Below are positions 23,307 through 31,061 of a stretch of DNA of 35,001 bases, piece by piece. How positions within the stretch are numbered: position 1 is the first letter of the stretch; every line of letters starts with the position of its first letter. The notes below the pieces were generated by a model. It did not search any database and was not told the origin of the DNA. It was given only the letters and a program-made list of their open reading frames with translations. Both the position numbers and the translations under genes were made by a program. Source of the stretch: Actinomycetota bacterium (GTDB lineage: Bacteria; Actinomycetota; Actinomycetes; Actinomycetales; Microbacteriaceae); the NCBI GenBank assembly GCA_030838475.1, contig JAUZFP010000030.1, forward strand, positions 1-35,001, in the 5' to 3' direction.

Positions 23307-23879
23307 TCATTTCGTCAGCAACAATTTCTTTCCGTGCGTGAACAGGAGCGTGTCCGAGTCCAGGTAGTCGACGTAGTGGACGAGCAGGGCTTCCCAGGTC
23401 TGCACCTGGTTTCTGGAGCCGCGGGTGTGCACGATGATGTTGTGCACCAGGTCCATGGGCAGGTCTTTTTCCCACGCCTTGAACGCCCCAAACGTCCCGT
23501 GCTGAATGAGCTTGCCGAAGCGCGAATGCTGCGCCGTCACTCCATCGGCCGCCAGCTCGTTCTCGAGGAGCTTGCTGACGTCGTGCAAAATGGCCGCCGC
23601 GATCACGATGTCCCTGTCGTACTCGATCCCATAGAACTCGTGCAGATTTTCGGCTGCCGAGATACACATGCGTGTGACGCTGCGCGTGTGGGTGATCAGC
23701 TTTCGCTCCGCGGGAAGCTCCGTGTTCTTGGGAACGTCCGCCAGCGATTCCCACTCGCTCTGCCGCCAGGTCTCGGCCCAAATATCCTGCACCGCGGTTC
23801 GCAGCTTCTCATCCTCGATCAGTGCGATCTCCGGAATCAGTTCGTTGACCGTCCTCGCATCGTCAGCTGAGACCGTCAT
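23307..23879 (-). CDS. HD-domain phosphohydrolase-like protein
   Basis: A 190-residue HD-superfamily protein. Candidate metal ligands are H64 (ITHTRSV), H99-D100 (ILHDVSK) and D171 (HYVDYLD), with further His at 118 and 151. HD proteins hydrolyse phosphate esters or nucleotides with bound divalent metal; some act as oxygenases. The substrate is unknown. The ATG overlaps the DUF4387 stop (ATGA), so it is translated with the AtuA/DUF4387 pair. Embedding in a catabolic and uptake operon suggests a metabolic or signalling role tied to the imported compound. Confidence 0.8.
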   Translation of the reverse strand: MTVSADDARTVNELIPEIALIEDEKLRTAVQDIWAETWRQSEWESLADVPKNTELPAERKLITHTRSVTRMCISAAENLHEFYGIEYDRDIVIAAAILHDVSKLLENELAADGVTAQHSRFGKLIQHGTFGAFKAWEKDLPMDLVHNIIVHTRGSRNQVQTWEALLVHYVDYLDSDTLLFTHGKKLLLTK

Positions 23880-24214
23880 GATGACTGCCCCTGAAGAACG
23901 TTCTCGCCCTCGATCTCGAGATGTACCAGTGGACTACCGAACTGTCCGCCGAACACATCCGTCTCCTGCAGTCCTCCGGCCGGTGTCGGGCGGGGGAGGC
24001 TGACCTTGAGGGCCAGCGCCATTTCGTGCTTGAACACTCGAATGTCGGAGGACGGGAGATGGTAGATGCCCGCGTAGGTGTCGGGGTTCGCAATATTGCT
24101 GGCCGCGACTCGGTCGTAGTCCTGCTGGTTCCCGAACATGATGTCGATCGTGAGTTCCCAAGGCCCCGCGTTCTTACTGCGGATCAGCTTGGCAACTTCC
24201 CAAAGTTCAGTCAT
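23876..24214 (-). CDS. DUF4387 family protein
   Basis: A 112-residue protein matching my recollection of the DUF4387 family, which commonly follows AtuA/DUF1446 genes or is fused to them. Features seen are VAKLIRSKNAGPWELTIDIMF and the closing FGSPLVHLEIE. No signal or membrane segment is present, and no catalytic motif is obvious. It follows the AtuA-family gene by 15 bp and overlaps the HD gene by 4 bp. It probably forms a complex with the AtuA-family protein; this is inferred from the recurrent pairing. Confidence 0.8.
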   Translation of the reverse strand: MTELWEVAKLIRSKNAGPWELTIDIMFGNQQDYDRVAASNIANPDTYAGIYHLPSSDIRVFKHEMALALKVSLPRPTPAGGLQETDVFGGQFGSPLVHLEIEGENVLQGQSS

Positions 24215-24229
24215 TGTTTTGCTCTTTCG

Positions 24230-25597
24230 TTAGTGGACATCGGAGAGGGAGATCGTGCACATGCTGAGCGGGTCCTCGATGGCCCACACGTGGTTGATCG
24301 AGAACTCGTAGACCGGCCCGGCATCGAAGGACGGCGGCGAGAACGGGAACGCAAGACTCGAAATGAGTCCCGAATACTCCTTGATTGGGTGGTGAAGCGT
24401 TGTGTGCCAGGCAATCGAAGCGATGCCGGATGCCGTTTTCTGGTCCGCGGCAACGATGTCGATTACGACGCCCACCTCGTGTCCCTCGATGAATGGAGTC
24501 GGTTCGAGCGGGCCCATGGTCGCGTCCTTGCCGTAGACGAGCCACCGGATCGTGTACTGGTTGCTCTCCAGCCCCAGGCTGTCGAGCACCTTCTTTGCGA
24601 TGGAAGCGCCCGCGCTGGCGATGTAGTCATCGAGCTGCATCAACAGGAGGGGGTCGCGGATTCCCGCCAGTACGACTGTGCGGTAGCCCCGCATGCTCGC
24701 GGCCTCGAGGCGAACGGTGTATCCCTCGGCGGGAATGTACTGGCTGTTGGTGACGCGGACCGCCCGATCGCTGATCGCCGTGTACTGGGAGGCGCTCGTG
24801 TCGAGCGTCCCACCCGGCTCGGTGAGCAGGAAGGGATCCGCGTTTTCATACAGCGTGTGCGCTGCAACACTCTGCGGTGTGCAGGCGAAGTCGGGATTCG
24901 GGGGCTCGATGACGAAGCCGTCCTGGTCGAGGATTGCCGCCATCGAGTCCGGGTACAGACGCAGTTTCGCCGCCGCCGCACCGCACTCGAGGATCTTCCC
25001 GGCGTGGTAGGCCACACCCATGGGAATCCCCTTCATGTGCGGAACTGCAACATAGAGCGACGTGTCGCTCGAACGTCCGGAGAGAACGATTTGGGCGCCC
25101 TGGTTCAGGGCTGCCTCGAACGGTTCCGGCCCGGCCATCGCGACGATTCGGCTCATCGAGCGGATACCGGCGTCCGTCAGTTCGGGTGCGTTCGGCAGAG
25201 GCTTGAGTTCCCCCCTGGCGTAGGCATCGGCGACCAGGTCGGGAGAGAGTTCGGTGTCAATCGTTGCGAACGGAAATCTCAGGTTCTGTTCACGCGCGAT
25301 CTCGCGCACGATGTTCGCCGTGCGCTCGAGGTGCGGTCGTCCGCCGGCGGTACCGGCCGACCCGATCAGTGCCGGGATGCCGTGCTTCACCGCGGTCGCG
25401 ATGATGCGAGAGAGGTCTCGCTTGACGGCGGCCTCCGCGGACTGGGTGTCGCCCGATCCGAGATAGTGCGGTCCGGGGTCGGTTGAGCCAGCGTCGCAGG
25501 CGATGAAATCCGCCCCCACGGCAGCGGCCTCGAGGCTTTCCGTCTTGAAGCCCGTACCAAGCTGACCGGTTGCTGCTACAGCTTTGACCGAAGTCAT
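24230..25597 (-). CDS. AtuA-family protein (DUF1446; acyclic terpene utilisation-type)
   Basis: A 455-residue cytoplasmic protein. The family is named for AtuA of Pseudomonas acyclic-terpene degradation; its reaction is not established. Seen are the N-terminal LGTGFKTESLEAAAVGADFIACDAGS block, the VLSGRSSDTSLYVAVPHMKG region, and ESASMRG-like and DGFVIEPPN segments typical of this family. The ATG at 25597 has AAGGAGAG 5-6 nt upstream and overlaps the IclR gene (ATGA); the longer frame to 25711 lies inside that gene. Together with DUF4387 and a TRAP transporter it forms a catabolic operon. No terpene-specific enzyme (citronellol, geranyl-CoA carboxylase) is nearby, so a terpene role is unlikely here. 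Confidence 0.85.
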   Translation of the reverse strand: MTSVKAVAATGQLGTGFKTESLEAAAVGADFIACDAGSTDPGPHYLGSGDTQSAEAAVKRDLSRIIATAVKHGIPALIGSAGTAGGRPHLERTANIVREIAREQNLRFPFATIDTELSPDLVADAYARGELKPLPNAPELTDAGIRSMSRIVAMAGPEPFEAALNQGAQIVLSGRSSDTSLYVAVPHMKGIPMGVAYHAGKILECGAAAAKLRLYPDSMAAILDQDGFVIEPPNPDFACTPQSVAAHTLYENADPFLLTEPGGTLDTSASQYTAISDRAVRVTNSQYIPAEGYTVRLEAASMRGYRTVVLAGIRDPLLLMQLDDYIASAGASIAKKVLDSLGLESNQYTIRWLVYGKDATMGPLEPTPFIEGHEVGVVIDIVAADQKTASGIASIAWHTTLHHPIKEYSGLISSLAFPFSPPSFDAGPVYEFSINHVWAIEDPLSMCTISLSDVH

Positions 25598-26424
25598 GAA
25601 CTCTCCTTTTCGAGAATGGGTGTTGCTGGTGATTCGATCGCTCCGAAACCGAAATCGGAGATCTCGGCGAGCAGTGTCGGAGCGAAAGCGTTCATGGCCG
25701 CCGAATCCCATCGCTGGGCCGGGCCGGAAATGCTGATGATGGCGATCGGCCGGTCGCTGACCTGGTCGAAGAGGGGTGTCGCCAATCCGTTCATTCCCTC
25801 GACCGTTTCGGATTCCGAGATCGTGAACTTGCGCTGGCGAAGCTCTTCGATCGACTGGTCGAGCTTCTCGCGCGAGTACTGTGCGCCGGATGCAAGCGGG
25901 CGAAGCGGTCGCAGCTGCAGCACCTCATCGATGTCCTCGTCCGGAAGGAAGGCGAGGTAGGCGCGTCCCGTGGCCCCATTGGTCATATCGCTGAGGTCTC
26001 CGACGCTGCGGTGCCTGCGTACGGGGTGCGGCGAGAGGATTACCTCGATGCAGACGAGGTCGGGCCAGGCCGGCATCAGAAGCGTGACGGTTTCCTGCGA
26101 CTGCTCGCCGAGGCGAGTCAACAGCGGCATTACCCGGTGTCGGAGCGCGGTCTGCAGGTGGGTGCCGCTGAGGTAGCGCAGAATCTGCGCGCCGGGCGAA
26201 TACACGGGTTCGTCGGTGCCGAAGCTCAGGTATCCACCCTCGACCAGCGTGGTCAGCATCCGGTAGGCCGTCGCCCGGTTGAGACCGGTCATTTTGGTCA
26301 CTGCGGCGAGCGAGACCGGGCCGTCGCTCTCGACGACACCGAACAAGACGTCGAGTCCACGCAACAATGACTGGATGCTAGAGTGTCTCGCATCGCGCAA
26401 CACGTGTTCCGAATTTGCGGGCAT
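25594..26424 (-). CDS. IclR-family transcriptional regulator
   Basis: A 276-residue regulator with the IclR layout: an N-terminal winged helix (about residues 17-75, LAAVTKMTGLNRATAYRMLTTLVEGGYL) and a C-terminal GAF-like effector domain (about 90-260, with GATGRAYLAFLPDED and GMNGLATPLFD). IclR proteins sense small carboxylic or aromatic acids and control adjacent transport and catabolic genes. It is first in the operon with AtuA, DUF4387, HD and TRAP genes, and an inverted repeat GGCATA-N9-TATGCC covers its start codon. Autoregulation and control of the whole operon are therefore likely. Confidence 0.92.
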   Translation of the reverse strand: MPANSEHVLRDARHSSIQSLLRGLDVLFGVVESDGPVSLAAVTKMTGLNRATAYRMLTTLVEGGYLSFGTDEPVYSPGAQILRYLSGTHLQTALRHRVMPLLTRLGEQSQETVTLLMPAWPDLVCIEVILSPHPVRRHRSVGDLSDMTNGATGRAYLAFLPDEDIDEVLQLRPLRPLASGAQYSREKLDQSIEELRQRKFTISESETVEGMNGLATPLFDQVSDRPIAIISISGPAQRWDSAAMNAFAPTLLAEISDFGFGAIESPATPILEKESS

Positions 26425-26440
26425 ACGGAGAACCTATGCC
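26420..26440. promoter_or_regulatory. Candidate IclR operator overlapping the iclR-type gene start
   Basis: GGCATA (26420-26425) and TATGCC (26435-26440) form a perfect 6-bp inverted repeat with a 9-bp spacer. The start codon (26422-26424) lies in the left arm. Position and symmetry fit binding by a dimeric regulator that blocks its own gene. Confidence 0.5.
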
Positions 26441-26562
26441 TCGGCGGCAAAGCTGTCAAGCGCGATCAAAGCACCCGCTGCGACGCGGCGGAGATCACGA
26501 GAACCACGCGCGCGCGCCACAGGAACCGGCCGATTGCCGGCCAAATCCCATCCGCAACGCTT
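26441..26562. other. Short intergenic stretch
   Basis: Between the stop of the acyl-CoA dehydrogenase gene and the IclR operator there is a GC-rich stretch with a small CCGGC/GCCGG hairpin close to the dehydrogenase stop. No gene is recognised. The promoter of the IclR operon should lie here, but no clear -10 is visible. Confidence 0.35.
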
Positions 26563-27732
26563 CTAGTACGACCGCGGAAGACCCAGGACTTTGGTGGCGA
26601 CAAACGACTTGATCAGGTTGTTGTTGATAGGCGCCACCTGGTACAGACGCGTCTCGCGAAACTTCCGTTCGACGTCATAGACGTCCACGAATCCGTAGCC
26701 GCCGAAGGTGTTCAGGCAGGAATTGGCAGCGTCCCAGCTCGCTTCGGATGCGAGGAGTTTCGCCATGTTCGCTTCCGGTCCGCAGGGCAGACCCGCGTCG
26801 AAGAGACGAGCCGCTTCGTACCTCATGAGGTCGGCAGCGCGGACCTTCATGTACGCGTCCGCAATCGGGAACTGCACACCCTGATTTTCACCGATGGCGC
26901 GATTGAACACTCGTCGATTTCTGGCATAGTCGCTCGCCCGTTCAGTGAACCAATAACCGTCGCCGATGGCTTCCGCGGCCAGAAGCACACGCTCGGCATT
27001 CCAGCCGTCGATGACGTAGCGAAACCCATTGCCAACGTCGCCGATCACCGCTGATGCGGGTACGCGCATGTCACGATACGTGACCTGGTTCGTCGCGTAG
27101 TTGAACATCGTCCGAACGGGCTCGACCTCCAGCGAACGGGGTTGGGACGCCCGCACCTCTCGCAGGTCGACGAGGAAGAGAGTGAGCCCCTCGGCTCGAA
27201 CCTCAGACTTCTCCGTGGTTCGAGCGAGGAGCAACAGAAGGTCCGACTGCTCGATACGGCTGGTCCAGTTCTTGTGGCCGTTGATGAGATATCCGTCGCC
27301 GTCGGCGATCGCCGACGTGGTGATGCTTGTCGTATCCGACCCTGCGCCATCTTCGGTGATCGAGAACGCTTGCAGGCGAAGGTATCCGGCAGCAATTTCG
27401 GAAAGGTACCGCTGTTTTTGTTCCTCGCTGCCGTGTTTCAGCAGCGCGGCCATGGTGTACATCTGCGCGTGACAGGCGGCCGAATGGCCGCCCGATCGAT
27501 TGATTTCTTCGAGGATGACGCTGGCCTCGAGCACCCCGTACCCGAGGCCGCCGTATTCCACCGGAATGAGGGCGGCCAGCAGTCCAGACCGCGTGAGTTC
27601 ATCGACGAATTCCTGTGGATACCGACGATGCAGATCCGTCTCTCGCCAGTATTCGCCGCCGAATCGCGAGCACACCTCGCGGGTCGCGGAGCGCACGGCG
27701 TCGAGCTCAATGGGAGTTGTGTGACTCGGCAT
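26563..27732 (-). CDS. Acyl-CoA dehydrogenase
   Basis: A 389-residue FAD-dependent acyl-CoA dehydrogenase. Seen are the FAD/substrate motif QAFSITEDGAGSD (121-133), the middle beta domain and C-terminal CLNTFGGYGF. The canonical catalytic Glu of medium-chain enzymes (in the YEGT motif) is replaced: the segment reads YQVAPIN. A Glu is present at residue 247 in the AERVLLAA helix, the position used by isovaleryl-CoA dehydrogenase. This points to a branched or otherwise unusual acyl-CoA. GAGGGG precedes the ATG at 27732; an ATG at 27762 lacks a ribosome site. It is divergent from the MaoC gene across a shared AT-rich operator and probably belongs to the same pathway. Confidence 0.92.
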   Translation of the reverse strand: MPSHTTPIELDAVRSATREVCSRFGGEYWRETDLHRRYPQEFVDELTRSGLLAALIPVEYGGLGYGVLEASVILEEINRSGGHSAACHAQMYTMAALLKHGSEEQKQRYLSEIAAGYLRLQAFSITEDGAGSDTTSITTSAIADGDGYLINGHKNWTSRIEQSDLLLLLARTTEKSEVRAEGLTLFLVDLREVRASQPRSLEVEPVRTMFNYATNQVTYRDMRVPASAVIGDVGNGFRYVIDGWNAERVLLAAEAIGDGYWFTERASDYARNRRVFNRAIGENQGVQFPIADAYMKVRAADLMRYEAARLFDAGLPCGPEANMAKLLASEASWDAANSCLNTFGGYGFVDVYDVERKFRETRLYQVAPINNNLIKSFVATKVLGLPRSY

Positions 27733-27784
27733 CAGCGGCGCCCCTCGGTTGTCTCGCCTCATGGAAATTCGATATGCATACTAA

Positions 27785-27797
27785 AATATAATATATT
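27785..27797. promoter_or_regulatory. AATAT-N3-ATATT operator (site 1)
   Basis: A perfect odd palindrome, AATATAATATATT, lies in the 89-bp gap between the divergent acyl-CoA dehydrogenase and MaoC genes. The same AATAT-N3-ATATT pattern, followed by TTG, recurs at 32147-32159 upstream of the dehydrogenase gene. The GntR/FCD regulator encoded at 30393-31061 between the two sites is the likely binder. The AT run may also serve as -10 sequence. Confidence 0.6.
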
Positions 27798-27821
27798 GTT
27801 GGTCGGGTAGATGCGGAGGCA

Positions 27822-28364
27822 ATGATGTCGGATACCGAAACTCGCGTCGTCGAGGGATGGAACGGTCGCTACTTCGAAGATTTTCGGGTCGGTGATATCT
27901 ACTATCACCCGCTCGGCAAGACCGTGACGGAGACCGACAACCAGTGGTTCACGCTGCTCACCCAGAACACCTCGCGTACGCATGTCGACCGCAATTTTGC
28001 GGCGCACACCGAGTACGGGAAACCACTCGTCAACTCGACTTTTACCCTGGCGCTCGTCACGGGCCAGTCGACAATCGACCTGTCACTCAACGTCTTCGCG
28101 AACCTCGGTTGGGATGAGGTACGCATGCCAGCGCCGGTATTCGAGGGCGACACCGTCTATTCGCGATCGAAGGTGCTCTCGCTGCGCACGTCGGTATCTC
28201 GCCCGACGCTCGGCATCGTTACTGTCGCGACCGAGGGTTTCAACCAGAACGGCATTGTCGTCGTCAGCTATCGGCGCACGTTCCTGATCTATCGCAAAGC
28301 GGATGCTCCGGCCTCGTACGCCCCAAGGCCGGACGAATCTTCGCTCCCCGAGACGGCGGAATAG
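27822..28364 (+). CDS. MaoC-family enoyl-CoA hydratase
   Basis: A 180-residue hot-dog-fold protein. The hydratase region reads LTQNTSRTHVDRNFA, with the His of the MaoC motif present and Asn where simple R-specific hydratases have Asp. LVNSTFTLALVTG and NLGWDEVRMPAPVFEGDTVY follow; these blocks are typical of hydratases clustered with CitE-like lyases in branched-chain, mesaconate and itaconate pathways. It should add water to an unsaturated CoA ester in the cytoplasm, making a beta-hydroxyacyl-CoA for the lyase encoded directly downstream, whose GTG start touches this stop codon. GGAGG precedes the ATG. Confidence 0.88.
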   Translation: MMSDTETRVVEGWNGRYFEDFRVGDIYYHPLGKTVTETDNQWFTLLTQNTSRTHVDRNFAAHTEYGKPLVNSTFTLALVTGQSTIDLSLNVFANLGWDEVRMPAPVFEGDTVYSRSKVLSLRTSVSRPTLGIVTVATEGFNQNGIVVVSYRRTFLIYRKADAPASYAPRPDESSLPETAE

Positions 28365-29216
28365 GTGACCTCGGCAACGGGTCGGGTAGCGAACGCGACG
28401 ACCTTCCTGTTCGTTCCGGGTGACCGGCCGGACCGCTTCGCCAAAGCCGCGACATCCGGCGCCGATGTCGTGATCGTCGATCTCGAAGATGCCGTCGACG
28501 AATCTCGAAAAGAGGCGGCGCTGGCGGGCACGCTGCAGGCCCTCGGCGACGGCCTGTCCGGGCTCGTGCGAATCAATTCGCTTGAGTCGGCGTGGGGACG
28601 CGAAGAATTGCGCGCCCTCGGCGAGGCCGTCCGGGATAACGAGGCTGCTGGCCTCGCCGGAATCGTGGTGCCAAAGGCCGTCGATCGCGTGCAGATAGCA
28701 GAGGCGCGCGCCGAACTGTCGGCGGAGCTTGCGCTCGTCGCGCTCATCGAGTCGGCAGTGGGAATTCTGAACAGCCTCTCCATAGCGACGACGCCGGGCG
28801 TTACCCGACTCGCGTTCGGGGCGCTCGACTACGCACTCGACATCGGCGCGGGCGAAGATGAGCGCTATCTCGACCACGCTCGCGCCCAACTCGTGGTCGC
28901 CTCTCGCGCTGCAGGAATCGCGGCCCCGATCGACTCGCCGTCGCCCCATATCGACGATCTCGACGCCGTGAAACGATCCGCCGAACTCGGCCGGGGATTC
29001 GGATTCGGCGGATCACTCTGTGTCCATCCCGCGCAGATCGCTGTGGTTTCCGAGGCCTACCTGCCCTCCGAGCAGGATGTCCGGTGGGCCGAATTCGTGC
29101 TCGCGGCCGATGCGCGAGTCGAGAGCGGCGTCACGAACCTGGACGGGATGATGATCGATCGTCCGGTCATCCGACGGGCACAGCTCATTGCCGAACGCCG
29201 GCGAAATGATGAGTAA
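28365..29216 (+). CDS. HpcH/HpaI (CitE-like) CoA-ester lyase
   Basis: A 283-residue TIM-barrel lyase. The N-terminal FLFVPGDRPDRFAKA (14-28) and DLEDAV (39-44) motifs and the R69-containing LVRINS are typical of citrate lyase beta and malyl/citramalyl/beta-methylmalyl-CoA lyases. FGALDYALDIG supplies a likely metal-binding Asp. These enzymes use Mg2+ to split a beta-hydroxyacyl-CoA into acetyl- or propionyl-CoA and an oxoacid. The GTG start abuts the MaoC stop without spacing, and the 3' end overlaps the CoA-transferase gene. No citrate lyase alpha or gamma subunit is nearby, so classical citrate lyase is ruled out. Substrate is inferred only by context. Confidence 0.9.
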   Translation: MTSATGRVANATTFLFVPGDRPDRFAKAATSGADVVIVDLEDAVDESRKEAALAGTLQALGDGLSGLVRINSLESAWGREELRALGEAVRDNEAAGLAGIVVPKAVDRVQIAEARAELSAELALVALIESAVGILNSLSIATTPGVTRLAFGALDYALDIGAGEDERYLDHARAQLVVASRAAGIAAPIDSPSPHIDDLDAVKRSAELGRGFGFGGSLCVHPAQIAVVSEAYLPSEQDVRWAEFVLAADARVESGVTNLDGMMIDRPVIRRAQLIAERRRNDE

Positions 29217-30357
29217 TCCCGCCCCACTGGAGGGCATAACCGTCGTCTCCCTCGAACAAGCGGTGGCGGCGCCGTTCGCCACCAGACAGCTCGCGGATCT
29301 TGGGGCGCGCGTCATCAAAGTGGAAAGAGACACGGGAGATTTCGCGCGCGGATATGACGAAACCGTCCGCGGGATGTCCAGCTACTTCGTCTGGCTCAAT
29401 CGAAGCAAGGAAAGCATCGTTCTCGATCTCAAGTCGAGCGATGGCATCGCCGTGCTGACGGAGCTCGTATCGCGCGCAGACGTGTTCGTGCAGAATCTCG
29501 GACCCGGCGTCGTCGATCGACTTGGATTCGGCGCCACCGGTCTCCTGGCCCGCCACCCGACCCTCATCCACACCTCAATCTCCGGCTACGGCAGCGGAGG
29601 CGACTATCAGGACAGGAAGGCGTACGACCTTCTCATCCAATGCGAGGCCGGGCTCGTCGAAGTCACCGGAACGCCTGAGAATCCGTCGAAGGCAGGCATC
29701 TCGATTGCCGACATCGCGGCCGGAATGTATGCGTTCTCCGGAGTGCTGGGCGCACTGATCCAGCGTGGTCGAACCGGGCGAGGGGACGTGCTCGAGATTT
29801 CCATGCTCGAAGCGCTCGGCGAATGGATGGCCCAGCCCTACTATTACGCGGAATATGGCGGCACCCAGCCGCCGCGAACCGGCGCCGAACACGCAACGAT
29901 CGCTCCCTACGGTCCCTTTCCGGCGGCCGACGCCGCGGTGTTCTTCGCGGTCCAGAACGATCGGGAGTGGAAGAGGTTTTGCGATCTCGTGATTGGGCGC
30001 CCCGACCTTGCCCTCGATCCACGATTCGCCGGTAATCCTGCCCGCGTTGCGCACCGCGAGCAGCTCCGGACGATCATCGAGGAATGCTTCACAGGGCTCC
30101 CCTCCGCCGAGGTGCGTGCGAGGCTCGACGCAGCCGATATCGCCAACGCTCGGCTACGCGGAATGCACGACTTCGCGACGCACCCACAGTTGGAGGCCCG
30201 CAACCGGTGGACCGAGATCGATTCCCCGGTCGGACGCCTCCGAGCTCTCCTTCCCCCGGTCACCTCGCTCGAGATGGCGCCGGTCATGGGAGCCGTCCCT
30301 TTCATCGGCCAGCACACCGAGGCGATCCTTCGCGAAATCGGATTCGACGTATCGTAG
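29206..30357 (+). CDS. CaiB/BaiF (family III) CoA transferase
   Basis: A 383-residue family III CoA transferase, the usual length. The N-terminal GITVVSLEQAVAAPFATRQLADLGARVIKVE is diagnostic. D169 in SIADIAAG matches the catalytic Asp that forms the acyl anhydride and CoA thioester intermediates. It should load the pathway acid with CoA from another CoA ester without ATP. Two in-frame ATGs, 29206 and 29209, overlap the end of the lyase gene by about 8-11 bp. It is the third gene of the rightward operon and is followed 35 bp later by the GntR-family gene. Confidence 0.92.
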   Translation: MMSNPAPLEGITVVSLEQAVAAPFATRQLADLGARVIKVERDTGDFARGYDETVRGMSSYFVWLNRSKESIVLDLKSSDGIAVLTELVSRADVFVQNLGPGVVDRLGFGATGLLARHPTLIHTSISGYGSGGDYQDRKAYDLLIQCEAGLVEVTGTPENPSKAGISIADIAAGMYAFSGVLGALIQRGRTGRGDVLEISMLEALGEWMAQPYYYAEYGGTQPPRTGAEHATIAPYGPFPAADAAVFFAVQNDREWKRFCDLVIGRPDLALDPRFAGNPARVAHREQLRTIIEECFTGLPSAEVRARLDAADIANARLRGMHDFATHPQLEARNRWTEIDSPVGRLRALLPPVTSLEMAPVMGAVPFIGQHTEAILREIGFDVS

Positions 30358-30392
30358 GCTCGAGCATCCCTGATCTGGATTCCGGAGGCACG

Positions 30393-31061
30393 ATGACCCG
30401 CGAGGGTTCGACCAACCGAGTACCCCTGAGTGAAGAAGCGGCAGCCTATGTTCGAGGGCTGATCGTATCCGGGGAGCTTCGTCCGGGTTCATCCGTTCGA
30501 TCCGAGACGATCAGCGAAGCGCTGGATATCTCGACGACACCCGCCCGTGAGGCGCTACAGATTCTCCGGCTAGAGGGGTTCCTCGAGCTAATGCCGCGCC
30601 GCGGGTTCATTGTCGCTCCGCTCACGGGTGAAGACATCCGGGACCTTTTCAGCGCCCAGGCGCTTATCGCCGGCGAACTCGCTTCACGGGCCGCGCAGAA
30701 TGCGACCGCGACCGTAATCGAGGAACTCGAGTCTGTGCAGGCCAACCTGGTGGTCGCGGCCCAGGGGCGCGACCTCGTACGGCTCGAGGAACTAAACCAC
30801 GCGTTTCATCGGATCGTGAACAAGGCATCCGGATCCGGCAAGATCGTGTGGATGCTGGGACTGCTCACAAGGTACGTCCCCCGCGACTTCTACTCGACCA
30901 TCCCGGGGTGGCCAGAGACGACGCTGCACGACCACGCGGGTCTGCTGGAGAGCATCCGACGCCACGACAGCGACAACGCCCGCGACCTGATGCGTGCCCA
31001 CATCGAGTCGGCGGGCGTGTTGCTGGCCGCGCACTTCGACGAATTGGCCAGTAGGCCCTAA
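30393..31061 (+). CDS. GntR-family regulator (FCD/FadR subgroup)
   Basis: A 222-residue regulator. The N-terminal winged helix (about residues 8-75) reads VRGLIVSGELRPGS...TISEALDISTTPAREALQIL, and the C-terminal helical FCD domain follows, with metal/effector-binding His and Asp candidates (LNHAFHRIV, DHAGLLESIRRHD). GGAGG stands 7 nt before the ATG at 30393; the open frame upstream overlaps the CoA-transferase gene and is not used. FCD regulators sense organic acids. The two AATAT-N3-ATATT sites that flank this catabolic block are its probable operators. Its TAA overlaps the TAG of the convergent dehydrogenase by the shared CTAA. Confidence 0.9.
   Translation: MTREGSTNRVPLSEEAAAYVRGLIVSGELRPGSSVRSETISEALDISTTPAREALQILRLEGFLELMPRRGFIVAPLTGEDIRDLFSAQALIAGELASRAAQNATATVIEELESVQANLVVAAQGRDLVRLEELNHAFHRIVNKASGSGKIVWMLGLLTRYVPRDFYSTIPGWPETTLHDHAGLLESIRRHDSDNARDLMRAHIESAGVLLAAHFDELASRP

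Noticed and set aside
24230..25597. Assignment to acyclic terpene (citronellol/geraniol) degradation on the strength of the AtuA name
   Set aside because: None of the other atu-type enzymes (geranyl-CoA carboxylase, isohexenylglutaconyl-CoA hydratase) is nearby; the TRAP transporter and CoA-ester genes point to small acids.
28365..29216. Naming the CitE-like gene as citrate lyase beta subunit
   Set aside because: Citrate lyase alpha, gamma and accessory genes are absent, and the MaoC and CoA-transferase neighbours fit a free-standing CoA-ester lyase.
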